Shown here in pieces: positions 43,899 to 53,693 of a DNA stretch of 64,000 nucleotides. Position 1 is the stretch's first letter. The number at the start of each line of letters is the position of its first letter. Both the position numbers and the translations under genes were made by a program. The notes below the pieces were generated by a model, which had not been told where the DNA came from, did no database searches, and saw only the letters and a program-made list of their open reading frames with translations. The DNA is from Epiperipatus broadwayi (Eukaryota > Onychophora > Udeonychophora > Euonychophora > Peripatidae), in contig JAQFVV010012477.1 of the NCBI GenBank assembly GCA_028023455.1, forward strand, positions 5,200,751-5,264,750. Direction: 5' to 3'.

Positions 43899-44479
43899 AA
43901 TATCTATACACAAGGGGAGAGAAAGAAAAGTAGAGATTTTGTCAATAAAATCAAGAAGCTAGCCTTAAAATGAGATTTTAAAACTTCCTCCATGAAACTC
44001 AGAGATCGTTTCATTTGTGAAATGAGCTCTGAGAGATCATTTCATTTGTGAAATGAAAAATCACAACCTTAGGGTCAGGCTGTTGATAGACTTGATTCAG
44101 TCATCTCTCAAGAAACTCTAGGAGAATCAACATTGAATCAAATGAGTCTATTGAAGAAAATGATCTACAGCATTATAATTGGTCAGAAAACTGGGTCAAA
44201 CAACCACCAGCTGACAATAAAAAAATTGCCTGAATAAATTGGCAACAATGAATAAAAAATGCTATAGATGAGATGAACCAAAACATACATGCACACCAAA
44301 TGTACACACCAGCTTTTTTATAGGAAAACAAATTGTTAATGAAAAATAGAAAAGTCCATTCCAAAAAGCCAGAAAGGCAAAATAAAAACAAACCAAATCA
44401 AAGCATGTATAAATTATGTGAAAGACATTGATTCAGCTTTCACAAGCAGAATTATTATTAATAATAAGCCAATAAAAAT

Positions 44480-44827
44480 GAAACTGGATACACATTTAAT
44501 AAGAAAAATAAACATCAGCTGCAATCAAGCAGAAAAACAATTATTGACTATCAAGGCAATCAAATATCACTCTTAGGTCAAACAAGAGTTAGAGTTATTA
44601 TGCCTAATAAAACTATATATCTACCTCAGGTTGCGTCATTAGACTGTGACTTGTTTAATCACTTAGGTTTTGTAGTGACTAAAGTTAACCAGTTCACAAA
44701 AATAAATTCAAAAAGGGTCTACTTAGAAGTAGTTGTTAACAAACCACATTTGAACTCTAAAATAAATCATGAAAATAAAAGTGCAAAAAAAGTGGATAGG
44801 ATCTCAAGTCCTATGGCATATGTTTAA
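44480..44827 (+). pseudogene. LTR-element protease/early-pol-like fragment
   Basis: MKLDT (44478 region), in the position of the MKLDTGA protease motif with the catalytic glycine lost, is followed in a shifted frame by VRVIMPNKTIYLPQVASLDC and DLFNHLGFVV. The assignment to aspartic protease rests on this short match and on position in the element. No RT follows before the right LTR. Confidence 0.35.
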
Positions 44828-45091
44828 AGGAATCACCAAATGGGTTCCAGCAGTGGATAGCAACATTATAGACAGAGAAATTAGTTAAGGTTGAATTATA
44901 CATCACCAACCATCAGTGAAGTCACCAGTCAATAGTGATATGTCTACAAAATTAAAAGTTTCTAGATAATAAAAGCATTGGATCTGCTGATGAAGTCATT
45001 GAACCTGATGAAGCCAGAAAGTGATGAAGATGTTCACCAAAGCATCTGAATAACTACATTCTCCAGGACTAATTTTAGCTGAGGGAAAGAA

Positions 45092-45648
45092 TGTTATATC
45101 TGACCTTACTTTCAAATAATGGACTGGTCCAGATTCCATCATATCTTGATCCAACCAAGCATTAATCACAGTGGACCAATGGATATACAAATATATATGT
45201 TGAATGGCAAAAATAGGCCAATAAGCAATGATGTACAGTGAATTGTTTCCATTATGGATGGGGATCTGGCCACAAATATCAATCTGTTTGGAGATAAAGT
45301 CTGACAACTATCAAGGCTGAACAGCAATAGACTGATTGTCCACTATAGTTAACACAGTGAGACAAGTCCATGTTCAGGGGAAGAAGTCACAAATCACAAC
45401 TGGAAGTATCACCATACCTTCTCATGAGGCAGGTTGTCATGGTATGTCTGAAAGTGATAGGTAAACTTATAAGAGCATCTTAAGTTCCTTCTTTCTATAA
45501 TTGCATGGCAATTAGAATATATACCTAACAAACAGTATCAGACAAAGATATGACATTATATATAGTATAAATACACATTTTATATTAATAATATTAAACA
45601 TATTTTAGAAGTTTGTGTTTATATAATAATTCACACATAGGCACAACA
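45092..45648 (+). repeat. 3' LTR
   Basis: Begins TGTTATATC directly after the purine tract 45081-45090 and ends CACAACA. About 557 bp, matching the left repeat. Confidence 0.75.
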
Positions 45649-46509
45649 ATTTTATTGTAACCAAATAAATTTATTTAATATCAATAACAATATAAGAAAA
45701 TAACTAGTTGAAAACATTAGAAACTTCATTATAAATTTCTATAGTCTATTAATTAGTTTCAGCATGTGTGTGTGTCAGTTTGTAGAAACAATTATAAATG
45801 TTAAATTAGGTCATATGACATGACTTGATTTTTTTTTTTTGTAAACAATTACAAACTATTAAAAAGTTTCTTTGTGGGGGTGGGGTGTCAGTTTCAAACA
45901 TGCTCTGTAGATAAATATAATCTATTGCAGTGTATCTTATTTGAAGAAAGTTCTTCACACATCCATTTGGGTATAACTGCAATATATATATATATGTTAG
46001 GAACAGAATTTACAATTGATAATCTATATCACCATTATGCAGATAATCAACTGCTCCCGTAATGTGCGAATCACCCTCATAATTATTACACTTCCTCACA
46101 ACTTTATAGCATACTTAGTAATTTCATTACCATTACATTTAAATTATCACAGGAATTTTTATACAAGAGTCCATTTATGCATAATTGTCCCTTATTTGCA
46201 GAGCTGGAGTAAGGCATGGAAACGGTGCAGCATTAAGAATATATTTATTTTTGTTCTGTTACAAATATTAATTATTGTGACTAGATTCATTATTTCTACA
46301 AGATAAGGAATTATACACATATTAAAAGAAATAATCACTTCTTGAAATATGATTTGTCAATTATAATTTTCTACAGTTTGTTTTTCTCTTATCTTATTTT
46401 CAGTTATATCTTCTTATGCTGGATTTACATGATGTGTATTTCAAATTACGTTGCTATGTGATGCAAAAATGGAACAATCTGTTTTACTATTAATATCCAT
46501 GTCATATAT
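45649..46509. other. AT-rich spacer
   Basis: Two overlapping short frames (45874, 46016) carry no motif. No gene recognised. Confidence 0.45.
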
Positions 46510-46689
46510 ATATATAATTAAAATTACTCCAAATCCAAAATTCAACCAGACCAGCATAAAAATAATATTAAAACACTACCAAAGGTTTCACTGCTACAAG
46601 CAGACTTCTCAAGTGTAAAGAACTACAAAAACTACACAATATATATAATATTAAACATTACCCACAAATCCATTCACTTCCCATCCACC
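46510..46689 (-). repeat. Left 180-bp inverted terminal repeat
   Basis: Starts in a TA-rich run and ends CCCATCCACC. Same length as the right copy at 50376-50555. Confidence 0.9.
46573..46616 (-). ncRNA. Hammerhead-like relic in the left inverted repeat
   Basis: Minus strand: ACAC, TTGAGAAGT, stem CTGC-TTGTA-GCAG, T, GAAA, CC-TTT-GG, TA, GTGT. Stem I (ACAC/GTGT), stem II and stem III all pair and the GAAA strand and UA cleavage position are in place, but the CUGANGA strand reads CTTGAGA and is damaged. Some Penelope-like elements are known to carry hammerheads in their terminal repeats, which fits the location. Confidence 0.45.
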
Positions 46690-46717
46690 CTTAATATTAA
46701 AAGAACTCTTAAATATA

Positions 46718-48706
46718 AAGGTAAATGATAGAGAATTAGATATTCTTGGAAAAGGCCCTAATTTTGTTTCATTTCATTCAATAAATATAGTTTTTGATAC
46801 AATTTCATCTATTGAATCTAGTAATTTGAGTGATGAGCAGAAAGTTGGTATTCAATCGATTTTGAATTAAAGTTTAAAAAGGAAAGAAAAATTTGTTATT
46901 AATCCTGCTGAGATTAAAAATCTTAAGAATAAGTTAATTGCTAATGATGTAATCATTTCTCATGAAAACAAAGCTGGTAGGTTTGTCATTATGAAAGGAG
47001 ATGAATTCAAAGAGAAAATGGATAGAGAATTAAATAATGGTAAATATATGTTTTTAGATAAAGATCCAGGTAGTTTGATTAAAAGAAAATTGATAGATAT
47101 TATGAAGAAAATGGTTAATTTAAAATTTTTTAATAGAGTAGATTATTTAAAATGCTATCCTAATGATTTCACATCAGCTAAGATGTTTGTGAAAATTAAG
47201 ACTCATAAAGATGGTTTTCCTTTAAGATTTATTTTTGATTTTACAGGTAGTGTTGTAGAGGGTATTTCTAGATTCTTGAATAATTTTTAAAACAATTTGT
47301 TGATTTTGGTCATTACACAGTTTCTTCTTCTTTTGAGGCTTTTGATAAGATTAATAATTTTAAAATGGAAAGTAATTGGGTATTTGGCAGTTTAGATATT
47401 GAAAATATGTATCAGTCTGTTAATAGGCTAAGCAGTATTGATGTTCTTATATCTGTATTGATTAAGAAAAGTTTTTTATCAAAAAAATAAAATTAAGATA
47501 ATTAAATATTTGCCTTTGTTATTGGAAGATTCTATGTATTTTACTTATAAAGGTAATTTTTATAAGATTAAGGAAGGGTGGATAATAGGCTATATTATTT
47601 CTCCTTTAGTGTGTTCAGTTTATATTAATTATATAGAAGAGGAAATTATTAGTAAAAAGAATTGTTTATATGTAAAGTTATTTGTCAGATATGTTGATGA
47701 TTGTTTATTTGTAGTTGAGAATGATAAATTGAAGGAATTTGTAAAGGAGTTTAATTGTTTTGATCCTTCTATAAAATTTGTGTTAGAAGGAGGGGGGTTA
47801 GATTTTGGTAAGTTAAAATTTTTAGATCTTTTAGTGATTAGAAATGTAGAGACTAATTGTTTATTGTGCAGTCATTTAGTTAAAAGTAAAGAATTAAGAT
47901 TTATAATTAAACCTGATAGCTATCAGTCTGTATCTCATAAGGAATTATTGTCATAGGAATAATAAATTAAATAATTCTAGTGGGGTAGCTTTGTTTCAGA
48001 AATATCAATTTTATAAAGTCTACTTTTTTTCATATGTCATAGCATCTGCCAGGATGCGAACCCACACCCGTCTGCAAACAACTACTTGCTTGCAAGGCAG
48101 GTGCGATGACCTCTCGGCTACTTGAAGGTTGGTTACTCTGATAAATTTGTTAAAAGTATTTTATTTAATAGTAATATTTGTAAGGATGTAAAGGTTAAAG
48201 AAAAATATGATTTTGTTTGTTTGCCATTTAAATTGTCTTCTTATAAAATTGTATGTAGAAATAGTAAATTGTTTGGAAATAAGAAAATTGCTCGGAAAAG
48301 GGGTGTTACATTGAATAATTTATTAAACAATACAAAAGAAATTTTTGATAGAAAGACTTCCTGGTGTAGTATATTTTATCCCTTGTTTATTTTGTAAGAA
48401 GGTTTATATAGGTCAGAGTAGTTTGAGTTTAAATGAAAGAATAAAGGTTAATAAAAGTAGAGTTAAAATAGATATCTTAGTTCTGCTTTGTATGTCCATG
48501 AAAATAATACAGGCCACACTATTGATTTTGATGAAGCTAATGTTGTCTTCTTTGAGAGAAATGAAATCAAAAGAAGAATTAAAGAATTTTTATTATTGAA
48601 AATTTATTATTCTGAAGCAATTAACTTATTTAAGAGTTCTTTTAATATTAAGGGTATAGTGTTTTGTAAAGTGGCAGACATGTTTGTGCACTCCAGAAAA
48701 AACTAG
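46718..48706 (+). pseudogene. Penelope-like reverse transcriptase plus GIY-YIG endonuclease, frameshifted
   Basis: Pieces in order: DILGKGPNF (conserved N-terminal core motif), stop at 46868, ENKAGRFVIMK (DKG-like motif), SAKMFVKIKTHK (the IKLHK-like segment before the palm), frame change near 47285, GSLDIENMYQSV (motif A, catalytic Asp), frame change near 47490, GWIIGYIISPLVCSVYINY (motif B, glycine context altered), RYVDDCLFV (motif C), KLKFLDLLVIR, then a SINE insertion, the linker KVGYSDKFVKSILFNSNIC, and GIY-YIG pieces PGVVYFIPCLFCKKVYIGQS (48360) and HENNTGHTIDF in another frame. The last open stretch ends FVHSRKN at 48706. It would copy RNA into a nicked target; several frameshifts make it dead. 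Confidence 0.85.
48032..48123 (-). mobile_element. tRNA-derived SINE inserted in the Penelope-like element
   Basis: Minus strand: TAGCCGAGAGGTCATCGCAC (A-box region), CTGCCTTGC, an extra arm, GGTTCGCATCC (B box), then GCAGATGCTATGAC, the same junction as the SINE at 25447. The T-run at 48026-48032 on the plus strand is its A-tail. It splits the Penelope protein between the RT and the endonuclease, so it is younger than that element. Compared with the copy at 25.4 kb the 5' acceptor strand no longer pairs. Confidence 0.75.
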
Positions 48707-49586
48707 AATTTATTCGTAAGGCTGTTTTTAGATCACGCTCTGATAGCTGAGGAATTTAATTAGTGCATTGATGTAATGGCGACCGACAATTCCTAGAAAT
48801 ATTTGCTAATTACAAATGTTTCTAGATAAGAGACGTTACCTTATTGGTCAGTGCATTGATTGATCATTGCAGTTGTCAGATAGTGATAAGAAGACTGGGT
48901 AACATCTAGCAGTGTAACATAGAGAGCAGTAGAGAGCAGTCGCACAGTAGTGAGTAGCAGATAGTATGGAGTGCATCTACAGTAGAGTTACTGTTCAATT
49001 CCAGTAGGAGATAGCTGACGGAAGTCATAGTGCTTACTACAAAGAGTTCGTGTACAGCTACACTGGACTGGGGCTAAAGTAGGCCCATTGTGAACCATTT
49101 TGTAGCAGCCAGCCTGAAAGAACATCGTGGGAATTGAACTTTAGTGAACTGTAGAAACAGATTGTTACAGACCATTCGTTTGGAGAGCATCCGCTTGCAG
49201 ACCATTCATTGGAGAGCAGTCGGGGCAGACCATTCATTGGAGAGCATCCATGGCAGAGCATTCAGTGCAGACCATTCGTTTGGAGAGCATCCATTGCAGA
49301 GAATACAGAGAATATTCAGAGCATTCGTTGCAGACCATTCGTTGGAGAGCATACACAGTTGAACAGTAGTGAACATTATTTGCTGACCACACAGTATGAC
49401 TTGCAGTTATAACATTGGCACAATTATAAGTGTAGATATAACATTGGTGTAGTTACATTTGGAACCTGGGAGTAGTGAATACGTTGAACTACAAGTTTAG
49501 CCATAGACGGAGAAACCGGGTGAAAATGTCAATCCCAATTAGTAACGTTAGCAACAAGGGTTTTTCTGAAGTGGAGGGAGGTGTGT
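48658..49586 (+). repeat. 929-bp unit A: ORF end plus non-coding region
   Basis: Starts within the last 16 codons of the Penelope protein (KVADMFVHSRKN) and runs through GC-richer non-coding DNA to 49586. The whole unit restarts at 49587, where the same protein end recurs with M for V. Near its end (49527-49586) lies a start-like frame MSIPISNVSNKGFSEVEGG, possibly the N-terminus of a following deleted copy. Inferred: the unit spans 3' UTR, 5' UTR and the start of the next tandem copy. Confidence 0.8.
49155..49365. repeat. Degenerate minisatellite of CAGACCATTCGTTGGAGAGC type
   Basis: At least six imperfect copies of a motif of about 25-35 bp (CAGACCATTC, then TTGGAGAGCATCC) occur in unit A and again at about 50085-50290 in unit B. 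Short frames over it on both strands are by-products. Confidence 0.8.
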
Positions 49587-50375
49587 AGTGCTTTGTAAAA
49601 TGGCAGACATGTTTGTGCACTCCAGAAAAAACTAGAATTTATTCGTAAGGCTGTTTTTAGATCGTGCTCTGATAGCTGAGGAATTTAATTAGTGCATTGA
49701 CATAATGGCGATCGACAATTCCTAGAAATATTTGCTAATTACAAATGTTTCTAGATAAGAGACATTACCTTATTGGTCAGTGCATTGATTGATTGTTGCA
49801 GTTGTCAGAGAGTGATAAGAAGACTGGGTAACATCTAGCAGTGTAACATAGAAAGCAGTAGAGAGCAGTCGCACAGTAGCGAGTAGCAGACAGTATGGAG
49901 TGCATCTACAGTAGAATTACTGTTCAATTCCAGTAGGAGATAGCTGACGGCAGTCGCAGTGCTTACTATGAAGAGTTCGTGTACAGCTACACTGGACTGG
50001 GGCTAAAGTGGGCCCATTGTGAACCGTTTTGTAGCAGCCATCCTGAAAGAACATTGTGGGAATTGAACTTTAGTGAACTGTAGAAATAGATCATTGCAGA
50101 CCATTCGTTTGGAGAGCATCCGCTTGCAGACCATTCATTGGAGAGAAGTCGGTGGAGACCATTTGTTGGAGAGCATCCGTGGCAGAGCATTCAGTGCAGA
50201 CCATTTGTTTGGAGAGCATCCATTACAGAGAATACAGAGAATATTCAGAGCATTCGTTGCAGACCATTCATTGGAGAGCATATGCAGTTGAACAGTAGTG
50301 AACATTATATGCTGACCACACAGTATGACTTGCAGTTATAACATTGGCACAGTCATAAGTGCGGATATAACAAAA
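49587..50375 (+). repeat. Unit B: second, partial copy of the 929-bp unit
   Basis: Matches unit A at an offset of 929 bp until AACATTGGCACAGTCATAAG and then joins the right inverted repeat. Base differences from unit A are scattered and few. Confidence 0.85.
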
Positions 50376-50555
50376 GGTGGATGGGAAGTGAATGGATTTG
50401 TGGGTAATGTTTAATATTATATATATTGTGTAGTTTTTGTAAGTCTTTACACTTGAGAAGTCTGCTTGTAGCAGTGAAACCTTTGGTAGTGTTTTAATAT
50501 TATTTTTATGCTGGTCTGGTTGAATTTTGGATTTGGGGTAATTTTAATTATATAT
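50376..50555 (+). repeat. Right 180-bp inverted terminal repeat
   Basis: Begins GGTGGATGGGAAGTGAATGG; reverse complement of 46510-46689. Confidence 0.9.
50449..50492 (+). ncRNA. Hammerhead-like relic in the right inverted repeat
   Basis: Same pairing as at 46573-46616, with the same damaged CTTGAGA strand. Both copies keep the three stems, so the change may be ancestral to the pair. Confidence 0.45.
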
Positions 50556-51678
50556 TGACTAGTTTAGCTTTATGCTTGTAATGTTTATATATATATATTG
50601 TGATGTTTATTTGGTATTTGTAAAATAATAATAAACATAACTTCAAAACTTTTTATTGATTTACTATAAAAATATCTTAAATTTACTGTATCAAACAAAA
50701 TTTAAAAAAAAATCCAAGATGTCTGCCCATATTTTTATAGCATTTGAAATTCTTATAGCAATTTCGGTTTAGTTTTAAAAACACACACATGCCAAAAAAA
50801 GACAATACATAAATAAAGTGCATAATATTGTACATATGTGGATAAATTAATTAAAATAGAATCAGTTAAAGCAATATTTATATTAGAGTATGCATAATGG
50901 TAAAGCTGACTAATGATAAACTTTTAATATAATAATTAAAGGTGTTGATGTGAATGTTTATGTTTCTCTTTTATATTTATATATTTAAATATAAAACAAT
51001 ATCATTGTAAAATATTGAATTACTCTATAAACAATTAAATAAGAAATAACTAAAACTAGTGAATTTCATTTCTTAGAAAATCACTAATTATCTTCTTCAC
51101 TTTCAAAAATGAAAAAAAAAAAACCCAATGTATTAGGAATTACTTAAAGTTTACCATGTTAATGGATTGATTCAAAAAATAAAATTTTGTCATCATTTAT
51201 TGCTCTAACAGGAATTAGTCTTCTCCCATCTCTGATTTTTATAATTAATGTGCCTAAGATTTTCAATCAGTTTTTTAAAAAAAGCAAACATTCTAAAAAA
51301 TTCCACTAGGATAAAAATAATTGAAACACTTAAAGACTTTAAGTGAATCTTAGATAAAAAGGATATTTGTTTTTATTTATTATATATATAGACTATATAA
51401 TGTAGTTACTTTAAAGTTCTTACACAAGAAGAGCTGGAGTAAAAAAAGTTCTACAGGTAATATAATTTAAATTATATATATTATTATTTCAATATTGATG
51501 ATTTAGTATATGTGTAATTTATTTAGGAGATTGTTAATTAATGTTAATGTAGATACATTAAATGCTATATGATGAATATTTATTTAAAACATTAATTTTT
51601 TCAACTATAAATAAACTTATTTAAAAAAAAATTATGACTGTTTCAATCTATAAATTTGTTTAAGTGACAGTGACAATA
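50556..51678. other. AT-rich spacer
   Basis: No gene or structured repeat recognised. Confidence 0.5.
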
Positions 51679-52047
51679 ATAGACATAAATGGAGAGGAAT
51701 TGTATGAAGAATTATGACTGTTTAAAAAATTATTTTCAAGTGAATTATCTCAATTCAAAAATCCACTGGATGTTCTAAATTATATTCATAAAAATGATTT
51801 GACTTTCATTCCCAAATTTGACCATATCATTAAGAATATTATTAATTCTTCCTACAGTATAGCAAGTGGAGAAAGATCATTTTCAAAGTTAAATATCATA
51901 AAAAAATATTTATAATTGACAATGACACAAGATTGGTTGGTAAATTTGTCAATGATAGCTACAGAGTATCATATATGAAATACACTAAATGCTGATGATA
52001 TTGTATCTAAATTCAGTTCTGTAAAATCTTGGAAAGTAAATTTATAA
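51679..52047 (+). pseudogene. hAT transposase C-terminal (dimerisation) fragment
   Basis: One frame reads IIDINGEELYEEL, stop, LFKKLFSSELSQFKNPLDVL, NYIHKNDLTFIPKFDHI, SIASGERSFSKLNIIKKYL, stop, LTMTQDWLVNLSMIATEYHI, stop, NADDIVSKFSS. The A-S-x-E-R-S-F-S-K-L-x-x-I-K-x-x-L pattern followed by T-M-x-Q-x-x-L is the signature of the hAT C-terminal dimerisation region, of the ZMYM1/TTF-type subgroup. The reading frame is kept and only three stops interrupt it. No DDE core or terminal repeats were found. An isolated fossil. Confidence 0.8.
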
Positions 52048-52049
52048 TT

Positions 52050-52397
52050 ATGTAATAGTTAGGGGGAATTTAAACATATACCTTCAAGCTTCTTTCAGCT
52101 ATCCACTCCATCCTATAGAACCAAAACACATGACCACATAATGTGAAAAATAAATGATTTCCAATATATACATATTGTGCTGCACTAGAACTCATCAGTT
52201 GGTCCAGATCATCATTCCCCCCACACACATATGTATAATCAATGCTCACTTTACATTAAGGTAGCAAATCTTCAAACTTTAATGGATAGACTGCAATTTT
52301 CTCCACCCTCAAACTCTTGCATTGGTTATATAAGATGGAGTGGATAGCTGAAGGGAGCTTGGAAGTCTGTGTTCAAATCCCTTCTAATTGCATCTAA
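52050..52397. repeat. Foldback-family copy with internal deletion
   Basis: Begins ATGTAATAGTTAGGGGG, carries one arm with TCAAACTTTAATGGATAG, then jumps near 52318 to the opposite end (GGAGTGGATAGCTGAAGG … TTCTAATTGCATC). The centre is missing. Confidence 0.7.
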
Positions 52398-52728
52398 CAT
52401 TCAATATATTACAAATTCAGTTTGAATTCTGACCATCTCCCTTTTATGTATTTAAATGGACATATTAATGTCCTATATATGTAGGGTCAGAGTGACTTAA
52501 GGTCAACATGGTTATGATGACTATTGGAATCAATAAGGACTTTGAACATTCCCTCATATGAAGCTGAAGAATTGGAGGGTGGAGTAGATTAAAGTCTATC
52601 CATTAAAGTTTGAAGTTTGCTATATTAAAACAGGCAAAACTCTCCATACAGTAGTGCCAACCAGAGTAATCAGTGGATGCCAGAAGGCTTGTGCATAAAA
52701 TCCTCATCTAGTGCCTACTCATCCAATA

Positions 52729-52770
52729 TCCCCAGACTAGTTTCTGGCTTATGGCCTTCGTCAGTGAGGA
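52729..52770 (-). ncRNA. Hammerhead ribozyme fold 3 (type I)
   Basis: Minus strand: TCCTCA, CTGACGA, A, GGC-CATAA-GCC, A, GAAAC, TA, GTC, TGGGGA. Proximal stem I pairs 6 bp, stem II 3 bp plus an A-A apposition, stem III is a single C-G plus A-U pair. Distal stem I is ATCCAA/TTGGAT (6 bp) beyond an internal loop AGC/TA. Compared with fold 1 the distal stem differs in sequence on both strands but still pairs. Confidence 0.85.
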
Positions 52771-53172
52771 GCTTTGGATCTGAGAGCACTGCAACTAGAT
52801 CTTAGAATCTAATGCAACCCTCAGCAGCCACTTTTTATCTCTACTTAACTGCAAAACTATGTGAATAAAATTGAAAACCCAATAATATTTTCAATCTAAG
52901 CTCAATAGCTTATATAGTCATATGGGTCTGAATCCAGTTCAGTACCCATACATTTTGGTGTCTTTGGGTCTTTAACAACCATGGCCACCACTATCCTATT
53001 ACGCAGGATTGGTGTCAAACCACTAAACATCACATGATCACTATTTCTTATGCTAGCACATAACTCTTATTAAAACAGGCAAAACTCTCCATACAGTAGT
53101 GCCACTCAGAGTAATCAATGGAGGGTTGCATTAGATCCTAAGATCTAGGTGCAGTGCTCTCAGATTCAAAGC

Positions 53173-53214
53173 TCTTCACTGATGAAGGCCACAAGCCAGA
53201 AACTAGTCTGGGGA
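53173..53214 (+). ncRNA. Hammerhead ribozyme fold 4 (type I), in the inverted segment
   Basis: Plus strand: TCTTCA, CTGATGA (the textbook core), A, GGC-CACAA-GCC, A, GAAAC, TA, GTC, TGGGGA. Predicted cleavage follows C53208. Distal stem I ATTCAA/TTGGAT pairs with one U-G. Changes relative to fold 3 (C to T in stem I twice, loop II, core position 7) all keep the fold. Confidence 0.85.
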
Positions 53215-53645
53215 TATTGGATAAGTAGGCATTAGATGGGGATTTTATGCACAAGCCTTTTGGCATCCATTGATTACTATGGTTGGCACTGAGTGGCACT
53301 ACTGTATAAAGAGTTGTTAGCATAAGAAATGGTGATCATGTGATGTTTGCTACATTAATATAAACTAAGCACTGATTGAATGTGTGGAAGATAATGATTT
53401 GGAACAACTGAGGAGGGCTGGTTCAGCACGAAATATGTATATTGGAGATCATTTATCACATGTATTTGGTCATGTGTATTGGGTATATAAAATGGAGTGG
53501 ATAGCTAAATGGAGGTTGAAAGCCTTTTTCAAACCCCCTCTAATTACATCTAATGTTCAATATATATATCTGTATTCAAATTATGTGATAATAATTTTTT
53601 TCATCTCTAATAAAACGTTAAAACTTTTTTTTGAAAGGCGGGACG

Positions 53646-53693
53646 CCAATCACTGTTTTGCATAAGGGCGCTGATGACCCTGCTTATTTGCAT
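53646..53693 (+). promoter_or_regulatory. Possible promoter elements: CCAAT box and octamer-like site
   Basis: CCAAT at 53646-53650 and ATTTGCAT at 53686-53693 lie in a GC-richer patch. It is about 620 bp upstream of the exon-like ATG at 54313. Motif matches this short occur by chance, so support is weak. Confidence 0.25.

Larger units (their letters stand above)
42776..45648 (+). mobile_element. Degraded LTR retrotransposon
   Basis: Two direct repeats of about 545-557 bp (42776-43317 and 45092-45648) share TTCAAATAATGGACT, GGCAAAAATGGCCAATA-like, GAAAGTGATAGGTAAACTTA and the end ATAATTCAC…CACAACA. The right repeat is preceded by a purine tract GAGGGAAAGAA and begins TGTTATATC. The interior of about 1.77 kb is too short for a full gag-pol; only gag-like and protease-like scraps are readable and no RT or integrase was found. 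The repeats differ at many positions, so the insertion is old. Confidence 0.75.
46510..50555 (+). mobile_element. Penelope-like element bounded by 180-bp inverted repeats
   Basis: 46510-46689 is the reverse complement of 50376-50555, both 180 bp with few mismatches. Between them lie, in order: a broken RT and GIY-YIG protein region (46718-48706), interrupted by a SINE, and a non-coding unit of about 929 bp present once fully and once partly (48658-49586, 49587-50375). Penelope-like elements are known for direct or inverted terminal repeats arising from partial copies. The inverted repeats also hold a hammerhead-like fold. The protein N-terminus is not found upstream, so the copy is 5'-incomplete. 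Confidence 0.8.
52628..53345 (-). mobile_element. Hammerhead-bearing retrozyme-like insertion (locus 2), 718 bp
   Basis: Flanked by TTTGCTATATTA (52616-52627) and TTTGCTACATTA (53346-53357), a 12-bp target duplication with one difference, inside a foldback repeat. On the minus strand it holds one 445-bp unit plus the start of the next (the segment beginning AAAACAGGCAAAACTCTCC occurs at 52627 and 53072). At 53123/53124 the sequence switches strand: 53124-53345 is an inverted copy of the unit, running past the unit junction. An inverted 5' part with a target duplication is the mark of twin-primed target-primed reverse transcription. No protein is encoded, so enzymes must come from another element. 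Related to locus 1 by the core ribozyme and by interior patches. Confidence 0.75.
52480..53556. repeat. Foldback-family copy split by the hammerhead element
   Basis: The centre and right arm of the family at 52480-52627 continue at 53346-53556, ending CCCCCTCTAATTACATC. The break falls in TTTGCTA(T/C)ATTA, present on both sides of the insert. Confidence 0.75.

Noticed and set aside
44985-45025. CTGATGA followed by GAAAG, a possible fifth hammerhead
   Set aside because: No stem II between the two strands and no pairing flanks; the strings come from a degraded pol tail.
49058-50341. Six open frames of 67-72 codons
   Set aside because: They occur in pairs 929 bp apart on both strands over the minisatellite of the Penelope-like element; they are repeat by-products.
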